The notes under the pieces were generated by a model that was not told the origin of the DNA, did not search any database, and saw only the letters and a list, made by a program, of their open reading frames with translations. Of a DNA stretch of 64,000 nucleotides, positions 15,588 through 23,939 are shown piece by piece. Position numbers and translations under genes: made by a program. The stretch comes from Candidatus Roizmanbacteria bacterium (GTDB taxonomy: Bacteria; Patescibacteriota; Microgenomatia; UBA1406; GWC2-37-13), in NCBI GenBank assembly GCA_012798265.1, contig JAAZNM010000005.1:62001-126000 (forward strand). Reading direction: 5' to 3'. Every line of letters starts with the position of its first letter. The first letter of the stretch is position 1.

Positions 15588-17165
15588 TCAAAGACTTATA
15601 ACCAGACACGTATTCCCTCCCTGCAACATCTGGCATTTTTTGCCGTTAGGCAAACTTATTACGTTGACTACCTCCGAGGTCGTCTCCGCCTGGGTAACCG
15701 TATCGCCAATCGCCGTAAAGGAAGGATTTTGGGTACTGCAGCCACAATAAGTCTTCATATACTCTTTATCGGTAGTCTGCAAACATCTATTATTCTCATT
15801 TTTATAATAATAAGTGCCACCTGACTGGTCATATCTTTTTCCGTTAGAAAAAGTTGTCCCTGCATTATTTGTACAAAACTCGTCACAACCATTTGTTTGC
15901 GAAGAACATCTGCTACTGCATAGGCAATGAGATGATAATTCTGTTTGACCTCCTATATACGTACAAGCTCCATCGTTTTTGTAGTATTTATCGTTACCGC
16001 CATCGTAATAACTTGCTCCGCTATTGGTACTCTCTCCCACATAATTTTGGCAATAAGTGGTACAGGCAATGGGATTGCTGCCACATACTGCCGAAGGAGT
16101 TGGAGAGTATGGATTAGAGGTGCTGCACCCACAATGGGTTTTTATATACTCTTTGTCGGCGGTTTTGAAACACTTGCCATTATTGTAGTAATAATTTCCT
16201 CCATCTGTTTTTATTGAGTTGGTATTGGAATATACATAGCCTTCATTCTGGCAAAAAACATTACAATACATGTTTACTGGATCACACTTGGTCTGACAGT
16301 TACAATAAGCGCCCAACCCTCCTGATATTAAAGAACAACTTCCGTCAGCCTTGTAATAGTTGCCTCCACCGCCGTCATAATAACTGTAACCCGAGTTGGT
16401 AGATTCTCCCACTATATTGGTACAGTAAGTAGAACACGAGGTTTTGTTCGATTCCAAACACCTTTGGCCTGAGGGCAAAGGGGTTGTGATCGGCGTCGGA
16501 TTCTGACCTCCGGGCGTAGGATTGTTTGGGGCGGTAGTCGGATTGGAAGCTCCTCCGTAATATCCGCTCGGACAAGAGCTGTTTTCGCATCTCAGTTTGT
16601 TGTTTGGGCCCATATCAGAACATTGGATAACCTGTTGTCCCGAAACATTAATGGTCGAACAGTTATTACCAGTGCAATCATATGAATGCCATCTTATCCT
16701 CAACTGGCTGTAACCGCATTTGTTGCCGTTGCCGTCTGCCGGTGCATTGCACTTTATATCTTTTACGCAACACTTGGCACAACCTTCATACCCTGAGATA
16801 TCTCCTCCCGGACGCGGAGTCGGTGTCGGTGTCTTTGTCGGACCAGAAGTCGGAGCTGATGACGGAATTTTTGTCGGGGTTGGTGTTGGAGCCGCACAAC
16901 TGGTTCCGCATTTATCAAGATGGTTATAGTTGTAACATCTTTCTCCCTGTTTCGGTCCGAAACAACAATAACCGCCGGAAACAGTACTTCCTACCGCATA
17001 ACATTTACCATTGGTTTCACATCCGGCACAAGCTGCTTTTGATCCGGTCGTCTGTTTTGTTTTATTTATGAAGGTAGAAGAAACTAAAGTGGTTACCCCA
17101 AGGATAATTAAGCTACCGATGGTAATGACGGTCGCGATTTCTCCACGTTCATGAAGTCTTTTCAT
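15588..17165 (-). CDS. Cys-rich tandem-repeat surface protein with pilin-like N-terminus
   Basis: 525 residues. The N-terminus RGEIATVITIGSLII followed by a helix to about 30 resembles a type III (prepilin-like) signal, although the canonical Gly-Phe cleavage site is missing. Then come a Cys-rich segment (45-90), a Thr/Pro linker (91-120), another Cys-rich part (128-205), and two tandem copies of a two-module unit (236-358 and 361-489). Each unit has about a dozen cysteines and the words VGESTNSG, YYDGG and ADKEY or TDKEY followed by a CGCST turn. Many disulfides are likely, so it should act outside the cell. First gene of the surface locus. A -10 box lies at 17175-17180. Confidence 0.7.
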   Translation of the reverse strand: MKRLHERGEIATVITIGSLIILGVTTLVSSTFINKTKQTTGSKAACAGCETNGKCYAVGSTVSGGYCCFGPKQGERCYNYNHLDKCGTSCAAPTPTPTKIPSSAPTSGPTKTPTPTPRPGGDISGYEGCAKCCVKDIKCNAPADGNGNKCGYSQLRIRWHSYDCTGNNCSTINVSGQQVIQCSDMGPNNKLRCENSSCPSGYYGGASNPTTAPNNPTPGGQNPTPITTPLPSGQRCLESNKTSCSTYCTNIVGESTNSGYSYYDGGGGNYYKADGSCSLISGGLGAYCNCQTKCDPVNMYCNVFCQNEGYVYSNTNSIKTDGGNYYYNNGKCFKTADKEYIKTHCGCSTSNPYSPTPSAVCGSNPIACTTYCQNYVGESTNSGASYYDGGNDKYYKNDGACTYIGGQTELSSHCLCSSRCSSQTNGCDEFCTNNAGTTFSNGKRYDQSGGTYYYKNENNRCLQTTDKEYMKTYCGCSTQNPSFTAIGDTVTQAETTSEVVNVISLPNGKKCQMLQGGNTCLVISL

Positions 17166-17174
17166 TTTGTATTA

Positions 17175-17180
17175 ATAATA
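17175..17180 (-). promoter_or_regulatory. -10 box at the head of the surface locus
   Basis: TATTAT on the minus strand, 9 bases before the ATG at 17165. Probably the main promoter for the genes down to 5279. Confidence 0.45.
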
Positions 17181-17232
17181 CAATATATAATATTTCAAAA
17201 AATTACAAGAGGTTTTGGCCACCGTCGATACC

Positions 17233-17251
17233 GTCGACCTGCGAGGTCGAC
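17233..17251. promoter_or_regulatory. Perfect 8+8 palindrome, candidate operator
   Basis: GTCGACCT, a 3-base spacer GCG, then AGGTCGAC. It lies 15 bases upstream of the -35 box of the HTH gene and about 53 bases from the -10 box of the surface locus. Its position suits an operator read by the HTH protein. No U-tract follows, so it is not a typical terminator. Confidence 0.45.
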
Positions 17252-17266
17252 AAGGACAAGGATGAC

Positions 17267-17294
17267 TTGACGTTGACGTTTTTTTGTCTATAAT
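17267..17294 (+). promoter_or_regulatory. Strong sigma70-like promoter of the HTH gene
   Basis: -35 TTGACG at 17267-17272 (a second TTGACG follows directly), 16-base spacer, -10 TATAAT at 17289-17294, then 8 bases to the ATG. One of the best promoters in the window. Confidence 0.7.
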
Positions 17295-17302
17295 ATAGAA
17301 AT

Positions 17303-17521
17303 ATGACAAAGGATGTCATAAGTAATAAAAAAATATCGCTCGATGACTTACCTGATCTTTTGACTATCCGCGAAGTGGCCGAAATCTTACGAGTCTCTCC
17401 TTTAACTATCAAACGTTGGGGCAAACGCGGCAAACTGCCGGCTATCAGAATCAACTCCCGCGGCGACAGACGCTACAAAAAAAACGTCGTTTTAAAACTC
17501 CTGGGAGAAGCCGTAGAGTAA
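17303..17521 (+). CDS. Excisionase/MerR-type helix-turn-helix DNA-binding protein
   Basis: 72 residues. The part LTIREVAEILRVSPLTIKRW followed by a Gly-Lys wing and YKKNVVLKLL is the HTH_17/excisionase winged-helix pattern: helix-turn-helix, a short wing, then an aromatic-basic strand. There is no sensor domain. Such proteins are small repressors or architectural factors. A strong promoter and a GTCGAC palindrome lie directly upstream, between it and the divergent surface locus. It may control either side; this is inference. No integrase is near, so a phage excisionase role is unlikely. Confidence 0.8.
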   Translation: MTKDVISNKKISLDDLPDLLTIREVAEILRVSPLTIKRWGKRGKLPAIRINSRGDRRYKKNVVLKLLGEAVE

Positions 17522-17530
17522 TAACTTCTT

Positions 17531-17875
17531 TTAATTTCTGTTTATGAGCGATTGGATTTTCTGGCGAATATTTTTGAGCTCCGCTTCGGTAGTTGAACCG
17601 AGAAGGTATTTGGCCATTTCTTTTTCTGTCTGAACCTTGACCCTGGCATAGAACTCGGGATCAAGACTCTCCTTGTTCTCCTTAGCTTCCAACAAAGCCA
17701 GATCCAAATTCTCCTGAAGCTTTAGGTTATAAATCGCCTCATAAGCATCCCACATAACCTGTTCCAAATCAAACTTTTGATCAGGGGTAAATGTATCAAA
17801 TTTTTCCAATAAGGTATTTTTTGTTTTGTCCTCAAGCGGCAGATTTTTAATGATATCCTTGGTCGTCATCGTCAT
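17531..17875 (-). CDS. Hypothetical alpha-helical protein (114 aa)
   Basis: A small, charged, helix-rich protein without Cys, signal peptide or membrane helix. LENLPL- and TFTPDQKFDLEQVMWDAYEAI-like helices suggest a small helical bundle. I recognise no family. The start lies 15 bases after the stop of the 973-residue protein gene, so the two are probably one operon and may work together. The second Met (codon 4) is an equally possible start. Confidence 0.65.
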   Translation of the reverse strand: MTMTTKDIIKNLPLEDKTKNTLLEKFDTFTPDQKFDLEQVMWDAYEAIYNLKLQENLDLALLEAKENKESLDPEFYARVKVQTEKEMAKYLLGSTTEAELKNIRQKIQSLINRN

Positions 17876-17890
17876 GATTATAAATTTAAT

Positions 17891-20812
17891 TTATATTGCC
17901 TTTGCCCGGTCGCGAAAATCATTAATGATATTCCTAAACATTCCCCTTAACTCAACATTACTCAATGTATTATTGTTTAAACGAGTTCTCAACCTCGTTA
18001 ATGCGGTATTCAAATCCGCATAAGGTTGATTGCGACCTAATAATACGCTTATTCTTCTGTTTAGCTCGTCAGGCGGTAAGATCCTAAGTATCTTGCCGGC
18101 ATACTCGGCTCGATCGGTTCGCCCCTGATAATCGAAAACCGCGTTCATTAACTGCCAGTAACCAACCGGTAAAGGATTGCCGTTATGTGTTTTTTCCGAG
18201 TTACTGTAGTTTTGGTCATTCGGATCTATTGCGGTTCTGTCGGTATATCTTCCGGCGTTAGCCGCCACCTCAAAAGAAAACTCAAATATCTTTCCTTGTC
18301 TGACCATAACATCTCTTATCATCCGTAAATCTTCTGTCTCCCGATCGAAATTGACTGCGCTGATCGCGGCTTCTTCGGATTTGATCATCTGATCATAACT
18401 GTCTACAGCGGTGTTGATCACTCCGTTATGACGTAAAATCATCCGGTTGCGGGCTTCGGCAATGGCATTATCAAGCTGGGCGGGAGTAATTCCTAAAGGA
18501 GCGGTCAAAGCGGCTAATCTTGTTCTCGGTAAAGTCCTTAGCTGATCGGCGGTAATCGGTGGCGTAAGAACTAAGGCTATAACCGCATTATAATCGGCAT
18601 CCCGAACCGGTTTAGCCGTATCGAACTGCTCTTCATATCTGGCTTTAGCCTCAGATATGGCATCAATAAGTATGGCTCTATTGGTAGGATTATTGTTTTG
18701 ATCGGCCGACCAACCATAACCGGCATTTGCTCCACTTAAAGCGTTTACCCTGGCTAATAATTGATCTATTGTCAAAGATCGCAGTTCCATATCGGTTAAT
18801 GCGGGCGCTCCCCCCGGCAATGACGTCAAAGCGTTGAAGTTATTTTCAACGGTAGCCAAATTTTCAGTTGCCTCGGCTATTATCGTATCTCCTTTTTGTC
18901 TTAAAGCCGCCTCGACCTGTCTTTGTTTGGCTATGATATTATCCACTTGGGCAAGCTGTCCCTCAATAGTTGATTTCAGATCATTAATAGCCTGATCTTC
19001 GGCCTGATACTGAATCATGGCCGCCTCGACATATGACCTTTCAATGGCTTTTCTTTCGTCTTGCGATACCGAGTTTATATTGGCTCCGGCAGGCAAACGC
19101 GCTTGAATTTCTGCTACCGCTTGAGCGATAGCCGCAACTCTGGATGCATTTTTGTTATTTTGCAAAGCCGTTCTTCTTGAGGCAACGGAGTTAGGATTGC
19201 TTGCACTGTCGTTCAACTCGTTTAACAACCTTTGTTTTTCAAGATTAATGTCGGGATTTGCTCCGTTTACTTCCCTTTGGTATCTGTCATATTCTTCCGC
19301 AGCCATCCCAGTCTCTCTCCTTGCTTGCTCATAACTGTCAACATTGGCTTTTCGGCCCGCAAATCCTTGTTTTTCTCTTTCCAGACGAGTTTTATTCTCC
19401 GACATTGATTTGGTTCGCCTTGCCCTTTCAGCTCCGCTTTCACCTCGATCGGATATTTTTTGGTCAATCGAACTGATCGTCTGAGTGCTTTGTTTGCCGT
19501 CTATCAACCTTATCGCCATCTCCTCAACCATCTCATTTATCACCTTAACTCTGGCTTCGTTATACCGCCTTAAGTTACCGGGAATATCGTTGGGAACTAT
19601 CCCGACTCCGTTGGGATTAAACAACTCCAATACCCTTTTTTGCCAACGGGCGCCGGTCTGTTCCGACTGATTGCCGGTAAGGGCTACCTGATGGTAAAGA
19701 TGCTGTTCGGGCAAAGCATCCATCATCTCCCTCGGCACGCCAAGCTGACGGTAAAACTCCTCGCGGACAAACAATCCCTGAAGCAGCTCTTCCTGGGTCT
19801 GGCGCGGATTGACGCTTTCCACAGCCACCCGGGCTCCCGTTCTCCTTTGAACCTGACCGCCATTAACAACATAATCTCCGACATCTATTCCCAAGACCGA
19901 CTTTAAATAGGCGGCTTCGGCTCTCTGCTGAGGATTCTGTCCTTGAAAGTAATTAAGGGTATCCGCACATTGGCGAAGATCAAGAGTCAGACCGTTACGC
20001 AAGATATGGGCCAAACCATAACCGGCAGCCTCAAGACCGGCCACTCCAGAAGAAGCGATTAATTCTCCTGCCAAAGCCCCTTCTGTACCGCCTAATAAAG
20101 CTCCGACACCGCCTCCAACCCCTCCGGCAACTATAGTACTGGCTCCGGTACCCAAAAGAAGATGCCACCTTCTAAGTCGCGATAAAGGCCCTCTCCTTCC
20201 GTCAACCTCTCCATATCTATGGGTCAAAAAGGGAACAACTCGATCGTGTATGAATCTGTTTAAAGCTCCTTGATCTATGCCGTAACGAATCGTCTGAGGA
20301 TGATCTATATCCATATCCCTATTGCCATCGGGATTGATCGAGGCGTTTAAACCTAAGGCAAACATCTTCAACGCCGTCTGCCTTTCTATGATCTGGGTGG
20401 CGATCATCCAACCTTCAGGTTGATTCAAAAAGCTCTTTATTTTTTCCTGATCCGGTCTGCCGTCGGTAACCAACATCTGTATCAGTCTCTTTTCGTAACT
20501 GTGCGACGGATTATCCAGTATCTGAGGATTGGGAAGTTTCAACAGATTGACAACATGGCTGCTTAAAAAATTTTCGTATTGGGTGCTTAGTTCGGCCGAC
20601 AGGGCAACCTTTTCTTGACCTATCTCTTTACCTTTGTTGCCGCGGCGATCAACCTCCCGACCGGTACTTTCGCTGACGATAAATTCGTTGCGATTGAACG
20701 TCCGCGATTGCCCGGTTGGTTCTCCTGTTTTTGGAGTGGTGGCTGGAGCTCCGGTTTCAGCGGTTTTAGCTGCATTTATTTGGGCGGCCGCATCTACTGC
20801 ATCAAGTGCCAT
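17891..20812 (-). CDS. Large alpha-helical protein of unknown function (973 aa)
   Basis: The N-terminal 50 residues are Ala/Thr/Pro-rich and likely disordered. At about 213-270 there is a Gly/Ala-rich hydrophobic stretch (GGVGGGVGALLGG) that could form one or two membrane helices. Residues about 420-700 are long charged helices, probably coiled coil. The C-terminal third is helical, rich in Asn/Arg/Asp, and ends FRNIINDFRDRAKAI. No signal peptide and no catalytic motif. A -10 box TAATAT lies 9 bases before the ATG. Divergent from the 20868-22256 gene, with which it shares the Ala/Pro/Thr-rich N-terminus. Function unknown. Confidence 0.75.
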   Translation of the reverse strand: MALDAVDAAAQINAAKTAETGAPATTPKTGEPTGQSRTFNRNEFIVSESTGREVDRRGNKGKEIGQEKVALSAELSTQYENFLSSHVVNLLKLPNPQILDNPSHSYEKRLIQMLVTDGRPDQEKIKSFLNQPEGWMIATQIIERQTALKMFALGLNASINPDGNRDMDIDHPQTIRYGIDQGALNRFIHDRVVPFLTHRYGEVDGRRGPLSRLRRWHLLLGTGASTIVAGGVGGGVGALLGGTEGALAGELIASSGVAGLEAAGYGLAHILRNGLTLDLRQCADTLNYFQGQNPQQRAEAAYLKSVLGIDVGDYVVNGGQVQRRTGARVAVESVNPRQTQEELLQGLFVREEFYRQLGVPREMMDALPEQHLYHQVALTGNQSEQTGARWQKRVLELFNPNGVGIVPNDIPGNLRRYNEARVKVINEMVEEMAIRLIDGKQSTQTISSIDQKISDRGESGAERARRTKSMSENKTRLEREKQGFAGRKANVDSYEQARRETGMAAEEYDRYQREVNGANPDINLEKQRLLNELNDSASNPNSVASRRTALQNNKNASRVAAIAQAVAEIQARLPAGANINSVSQDERKAIERSYVEAAMIQYQAEDQAINDLKSTIEGQLAQVDNIIAKQRQVEAALRQKGDTIIAEATENLATVENNFNALTSLPGGAPALTDMELRSLTIDQLLARVNALSGANAGYGWSADQNNNPTNRAILIDAISEAKARYEEQFDTAKPVRDADYNAVIALVLTPPITADQLRTLPRTRLAALTAPLGITPAQLDNAIAEARNRMILRHNGVINTAVDSYDQMIKSEEAAISAVNFDRETEDLRMIRDVMVRQGKIFEFSFEVAANAGRYTDRTAIDPNDQNYSNSEKTHNGNPLPVGYWQLMNAVFDYQGRTDRAEYAGKILRILPPDELNRRISVLLGRNQPYADLNTALTRLRTRLNNNTLSNVELRGMFRNIINDFRDRAKAI

Positions 20813-20821
20813 ATAATGTTC

Positions 20822-20827
20822 ATATTA
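20822..20827 (-). promoter_or_regulatory. -10 box of the 973-aa protein gene
   Basis: TAATAT on the minus strand, 9 bases before the ATG at 20812. Leaderless arrangement. Confidence 0.45.
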
Positions 20828-20851
20828 TTTGATTTTTGTTTTAAATTCAAC

Positions 20852-20857
20852 TATTAT
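20852..20857 (+). promoter_or_regulatory. -10 box of the 20868 gene
   Basis: TATTAT ending 10 bases before the ATG at 20868. This decides against an in-frame start at 20829, which would lie upstream of the promoter. Confidence 0.5.
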
Positions 20858-20867
20858 TTTGGTAATT

Positions 20868-22256
20868 ATGGAAGGATCACCACCGCCTCTGCCGTCAGTG
20901 GCCGAAAAACCCGCTACGGTTGCCGCTCAAACTCAAACTCCTGCCGTCGCTGAAAAACCCGCCGATATCGTAACCGGTGACGAGATTAAACCGCAGGAAG
21001 CCGAAAATCGCTCAAAAACCGATAGCCGGGAAAAACAAGCTCAACTGGCACAGGAACTTGGAGCCAGGGTGATTACCCAGGCTTCGGAAAAGGCACTTGA
21101 ACAACTACAAAAAGCTAAAACCCAAGAAGACAAAGACAGAATAAAGTCAGACCCCGGAAACAATGCCTTGTTATCCTTGTATACTCTCCAAAACCTTGAC
21201 CAGGATACCTGTCAGCGCCTTGGCGGAGTTTCCATTGCCGAAAACAGTCGGCCGACCGTCAATGTCGACGGCCAAGATTACCGAATCGTCTCCATTGACT
21301 CCGTAGACGGCGATGGCTTTAGGGTCAGGGCGATTGACAACCGAGGCAGCGAGGTACCGCTTGCTCAACCGGTCCCCCGAGACCAACTTGTTTTGTCCCA
21401 TATTGAACATATGGTTATTCCGAATTTAACCAGTCTTGGCGAAACCCAAAAAAAACTGGCCGAATATTACCTTGTCAGCAAAAAAGGCCAGAACCAAACC
21501 GCTGAAACACCGAACTTTTCAGAACTCCAACAGGTAGCCAGATCAATGGGAATGGTCGTGTCAAGCGATATTGGCGCGGTTGCCGCAAAGCTCGGAATAG
21601 TCAAATCCCAACCCGAGATCGATGCTTTGCTTGGCCAAACCTCTCAGGAAAGTAAGACCGTTGAGCTTTCGGAACAGGCGACCAAACTCCAAGAATTACT
21701 CAGCGATAATCCCGTATTGACCAATGACCAGATTAAACACGCTTTTTCAATTATGGATATACCCTACGACCAACCAAGCCTGTTTGTCAGTATGTCAAAA
21801 AACAGTGCCCTTCTCCAAGAAAAACAAACGCTACTTGAGACGGCTGAAAAATCAAATCAGGGCCAGGATGCCATACGCCTTAAAAAAGAGATCGAAGATC
21901 TGACTAAAAAACTTGAGGCTTATAAAGGTTTGCACGAAAAACTTAGCCATTATGCCGGCGCCGAATGGAACGCCGTTGACTCTCTTGTCAATCTGGCCAA
22001 CTCAGACACGCTGCCTGAAGGAATAAATTTGGGGGATCTTATCGTCAGACTTTCGGGAGACCTCACCGACGGCAATATCGACGCCGTTCTTAATCAGGTA
22101 ATCGGCAAAGAAAATATGGACAAACAAGATGAAAAAGACCAAGCCAAAAAATTCTGGAAAGACGTGGAAAGATATTCCCTATATGGCGGGGGGGGAGTTT
22201 TTGGTCTGTTTGCTTTGATGGCTTATCTTGGTTCGAAAAACAAACAGCAGCAATAA
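20868..22256 (+). CDS. Tail-anchored hypothetical protein (462 aa)
   Basis: A Pro/Ala/Thr-rich disordered N-terminus (1-60) is followed by a charged helix (about 65-105). A compact mixed domain (about 115-190) holds NVDGQDYRIVSIDSVDGDG, then come helical repeats and a charged coiled coil (about 300-360). One hydrophobic helix lies near the C-terminus (about 437-455) before a short Lys/Gln tail. The layout suggests a cytoplasmic protein anchored by its tail. No family recognised. Divergent from the 973-residue protein. The next gene starts 17 bases after its stop. Confidence 0.75.
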   Translation: MEGSPPPLPSVAEKPATVAAQTQTPAVAEKPADIVTGDEIKPQEAENRSKTDSREKQAQLAQELGARVITQASEKALEQLQKAKTQEDKDRIKSDPGNNALLSLYTLQNLDQDTCQRLGGVSIAENSRPTVNVDGQDYRIVSIDSVDGDGFRVRAIDNRGSEVPLAQPVPRDQLVLSHIEHMVIPNLTSLGETQKKLAEYYLVSKKGQNQTAETPNFSELQQVARSMGMVVSSDIGAVAAKLGIVKSQPEIDALLGQTSQESKTVELSEQATKLQELLSDNPVLTNDQIKHAFSIMDIPYDQPSLFVSMSKNSALLQEKQTLLETAEKSNQGQDAIRLKKEIEDLTKKLEAYKGLHEKLSHYAGAEWNAVDSLVNLANSDTLPEGINLGDLIVRLSGDLTDGNIDAVLNQVIGKENMDKQDEKDQAKKFWKDVERYSLYGGGGVFGLFALMAYLGSKNKQQQ

Positions 22257-22273
22257 ATTAACCTAGTGTTTAT

Positions 22274-23017
22274 ATGCAATGTCCCAACTGTCACCAATCT
22301 CTTAATCTCATCAGTCTGGATAACCAACCGATCCTCCACTGTTCAAACTGTGGTGCCAGTTTTTTCGCCGAAAACAGCATTAACCGGATTACCTTAAAGT
22401 CGGCTGAGGCTTTGCTACGCGATAAAAAATACGAGACCATCTCCGGAGAGGAAAAAAAATGCCCTAAGGACGGCTCCCGACTGGCTCCCATAAATAACGA
22501 GGAAACCGTTCCCCAATCGGTTGTCCTTCTCCGTTGTTCCAAATGCCACGGAATCTTTGTCTTTCCCGACGATCTTATTCAATTCAAAAAAGCCCAGGGG
22601 GCAAAGATCGATTTTTTCAAACTCTGGGGTAAACCGCTCCCCGCCTTAAAAACAATTCTTGTTTTGTCTTTTATTTTTGCCCTGTCTTTGTCAGTTGCCT
22701 CAAACTTCAATACCCTGATGAAAGACAGTTCTCCATCCATTCAGGCGGCCGACCTGGTCAAGAAAGTTTACTTTTCCCAAGACAACGGTTATCTTTTCAT
22801 CTATTTCAAAACACAAATGCCGGTAAGATCGGAGATCATCTTGAACGAAGTCATGACCGGAAAAAAAATCACAAAAACCGTCTCATCCACTCCAAAAACC
22901 GTCCATCAAATAACCACCCGCGAACTAAATCTGAATACAAAAATTTATTACCAGATAATCGTTTATCGCGACGATAACCAAACTTCCCGCACCAAATGGA
23001 AGCTAATAACTTTTTAG
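22274..23017 (+). CDS. Zinc-ribbon membrane protein with extracellular beta domain
   Basis: 247 residues. Two zinc ribbons of the TFIIB-like type lie at the N-terminus: CPNCHQ with CSNCGA (about 3-27), and CPKDGS with CSKCHG (about 57-96). A membrane helix at about 117-137 follows, then a beta-rich domain (about 150-245) with FN3-like features such as LNTKIYYQIIVYRDD. Zinc ribbons of this kind bind nucleic acid or protein, and here they would face the cytoplasm. Role unknown. The ATG lies 17 bases downstream of the previous gene. Its last 15 bases overlap the convergent galT gene. Confidence 0.75.
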   Translation: MQCPNCHQSLNLISLDNQPILHCSNCGASFFAENSINRITLKSAEALLRDKKYETISGEEKKCPKDGSRLAPINNEETVPQSVVLLRCSKCHGIFVFPDDLIQFKKAQGAKIDFFKLWGKPLPALKTILVLSFIFALSLSVASNFNTLMKDSSPSIQAADLVKKVYFSQDNGYLFIYFKTQMPVRSEIILNEVMTGKKITKTVSSTPKTVHQITTRELNLNTKIYYQIIVYRDDNQTSRTKWKLITF

Positions 23018-23890
23018 TTTTTTCAATACTCCCATTACCTCCAAACCCACCCCTTTAAGTTCAAGCGAAGCTTGATACGGATCTATTACGTTGACCGAAA
23101 GACCGGTACCAAGCTCAAAGCCGGCCCGGTGGACAAACCTGGGGATTATCCTCATATACCAGTTTTCTTTTGGATAAATATAAAAATTATAGCCGAAAGG
23201 CAGATGAAAGATTTTGTTTTTCTTATGGATCATCTCAAGTTGCTTGATAATCTTCTGTATTATCTGAGCCAGGTCACCCAACTCCAGATCGTTGATATCG
23301 CCAAAAAAACCGCCTTCTTTTTTTGGTACCACCCAAGCCTCATAAGGCCATTGGGAAAATTCAGGACAGTAAACATTATAAAATTTATTATTGTCAACCA
23401 CATTATTCAGAGGTTCACGAACCAGAGTATCAAGGTTTATCTGCCAGGGAAGGACTACCAGTTGCGAATGGGGATGGGAAAGCGAAGCGCCGGCATGTTC
23501 ACCATGGTTGCAGAAGATAAGCACCTGGCCGTTTTTCCGGTAAAAATTAAACCTTTCCCTATAGGCTTTGAGAATCATCTCGACATGGGACAGGGGAAGA
23601 TTTTCGATATCTTTATCGCAATGAGGCGAGTGAATGATCACTTCATGCAGATCGGTGATCGGATATTTGTTGGCGACCACTCTTACTTCCCAACCTTTTT
23701 CGTCCTTGGCCCCTTTACCTATTCGGAAAACTTCGGGAGGAGTACCCTTTTCACCGCCGGGACAAAAAGGACAACCGGTTTTTTTCGTATGGGCTTTATG
23801 GTCTTCATCGGTATTTTCCGGACGGCTCGATCTTTTTGTTGAAATGATCACCCACCGACGCGACTGGATATCGGGAACATATTTTGCCAT
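23003..23890 (-). CDS. galT: Galactose-1-phosphate uridylyltransferase (HIT superfamily)
   Basis: Swaps UMP between UDP-glucose and galactose-1-phosphate (Leloir pathway), or acts as a related nucleotidylyltransferase. CPFCPG at about 38-43 is the first zinc-binding pair. SHPHSQ at about 142-147 contains the catalytic His of the HPHxQ motif. The C-terminal half has a second pseudo-HIT domain. The length of 295 residues is slightly short against about 330 in typical enzymes, as in archaeal and Thermotoga-like forms. The start at 23890 lies 6 bases after a TATACT box; an upstream in-frame start would overlap the divergent pth promoter. It could supply UDP-sugars for the nearby glycosyltransferases. 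Confidence 0.88.
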   Translation of the reverse strand: MAKYVPDIQSRRWVIISTKRSSRPENTDEDHKAHTKKTGCPFCPGGEKGTPPEVFRIGKGAKDEKGWEVRVVANKYPITDLHEVIIHSPHCDKDIENLPLSHVEMILKAYRERFNFYRKNGQVLIFCNHGEHAGASLSHPHSQLVVLPWQINLDTLVREPLNNVVDNNKFYNVYCPEFSQWPYEAWVVPKKEGGFFGDINDLELGDLAQIIQKIIKQLEMIHKKNKIFHLPFGYNFYIYPKENWYMRIIPRFVHRAGFELGTGLSVNVIDPYQASLELKGVGLEVMGVLKKLKSY

Positions 23891-23896
23891 ATTTTC

Positions 23897-23926
23897 AGTA
23901 TAAGGAATATTTTTGTCAAAAATCAA
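23897..23926 (-). promoter_or_regulatory. Promoter of galT
   Basis: -10 TATACT at 23897-23902 and -35 TTGATT at 23921-23926 (18-base spacer). The -10 box ends 6 bases before the ATG. It is face to face with the pth -10 box. Confidence 0.55.
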
Positions 23927-23927
23927 T

Positions 23928-23933
23928 TATAAT
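23928..23933 (+). promoter_or_regulatory. -10 box of pth
   Basis: TATAAT ending 6 bases before the ATG at 23940. Confidence 0.6.
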
Positions 23934-23939
23934 TTCGGT

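Noticed and set aside
5279-17165. A cellulosome for plant polysaccharide
   Set aside because: No glycoside hydrolase or carbohydrate-binding module of cellulolytic type was found; the only clear enzyme is an M4 protease.
17203-17454. Minus-strand open frame covering the HTH gene
   Set aside because: The plus-strand frame has a clear HTH pattern and a strong promoter; the minus frame lacks both.
20829-20867. Extended start of the 462-aa protein
   Set aside because: It lies upstream of or over the -10 box at 20852-20857.
23891-23926. Extended start of galT
   Set aside because: It would cover the galT -10 box and reach the divergent pth promoter; the ATG at 23890 fits promoter spacing.
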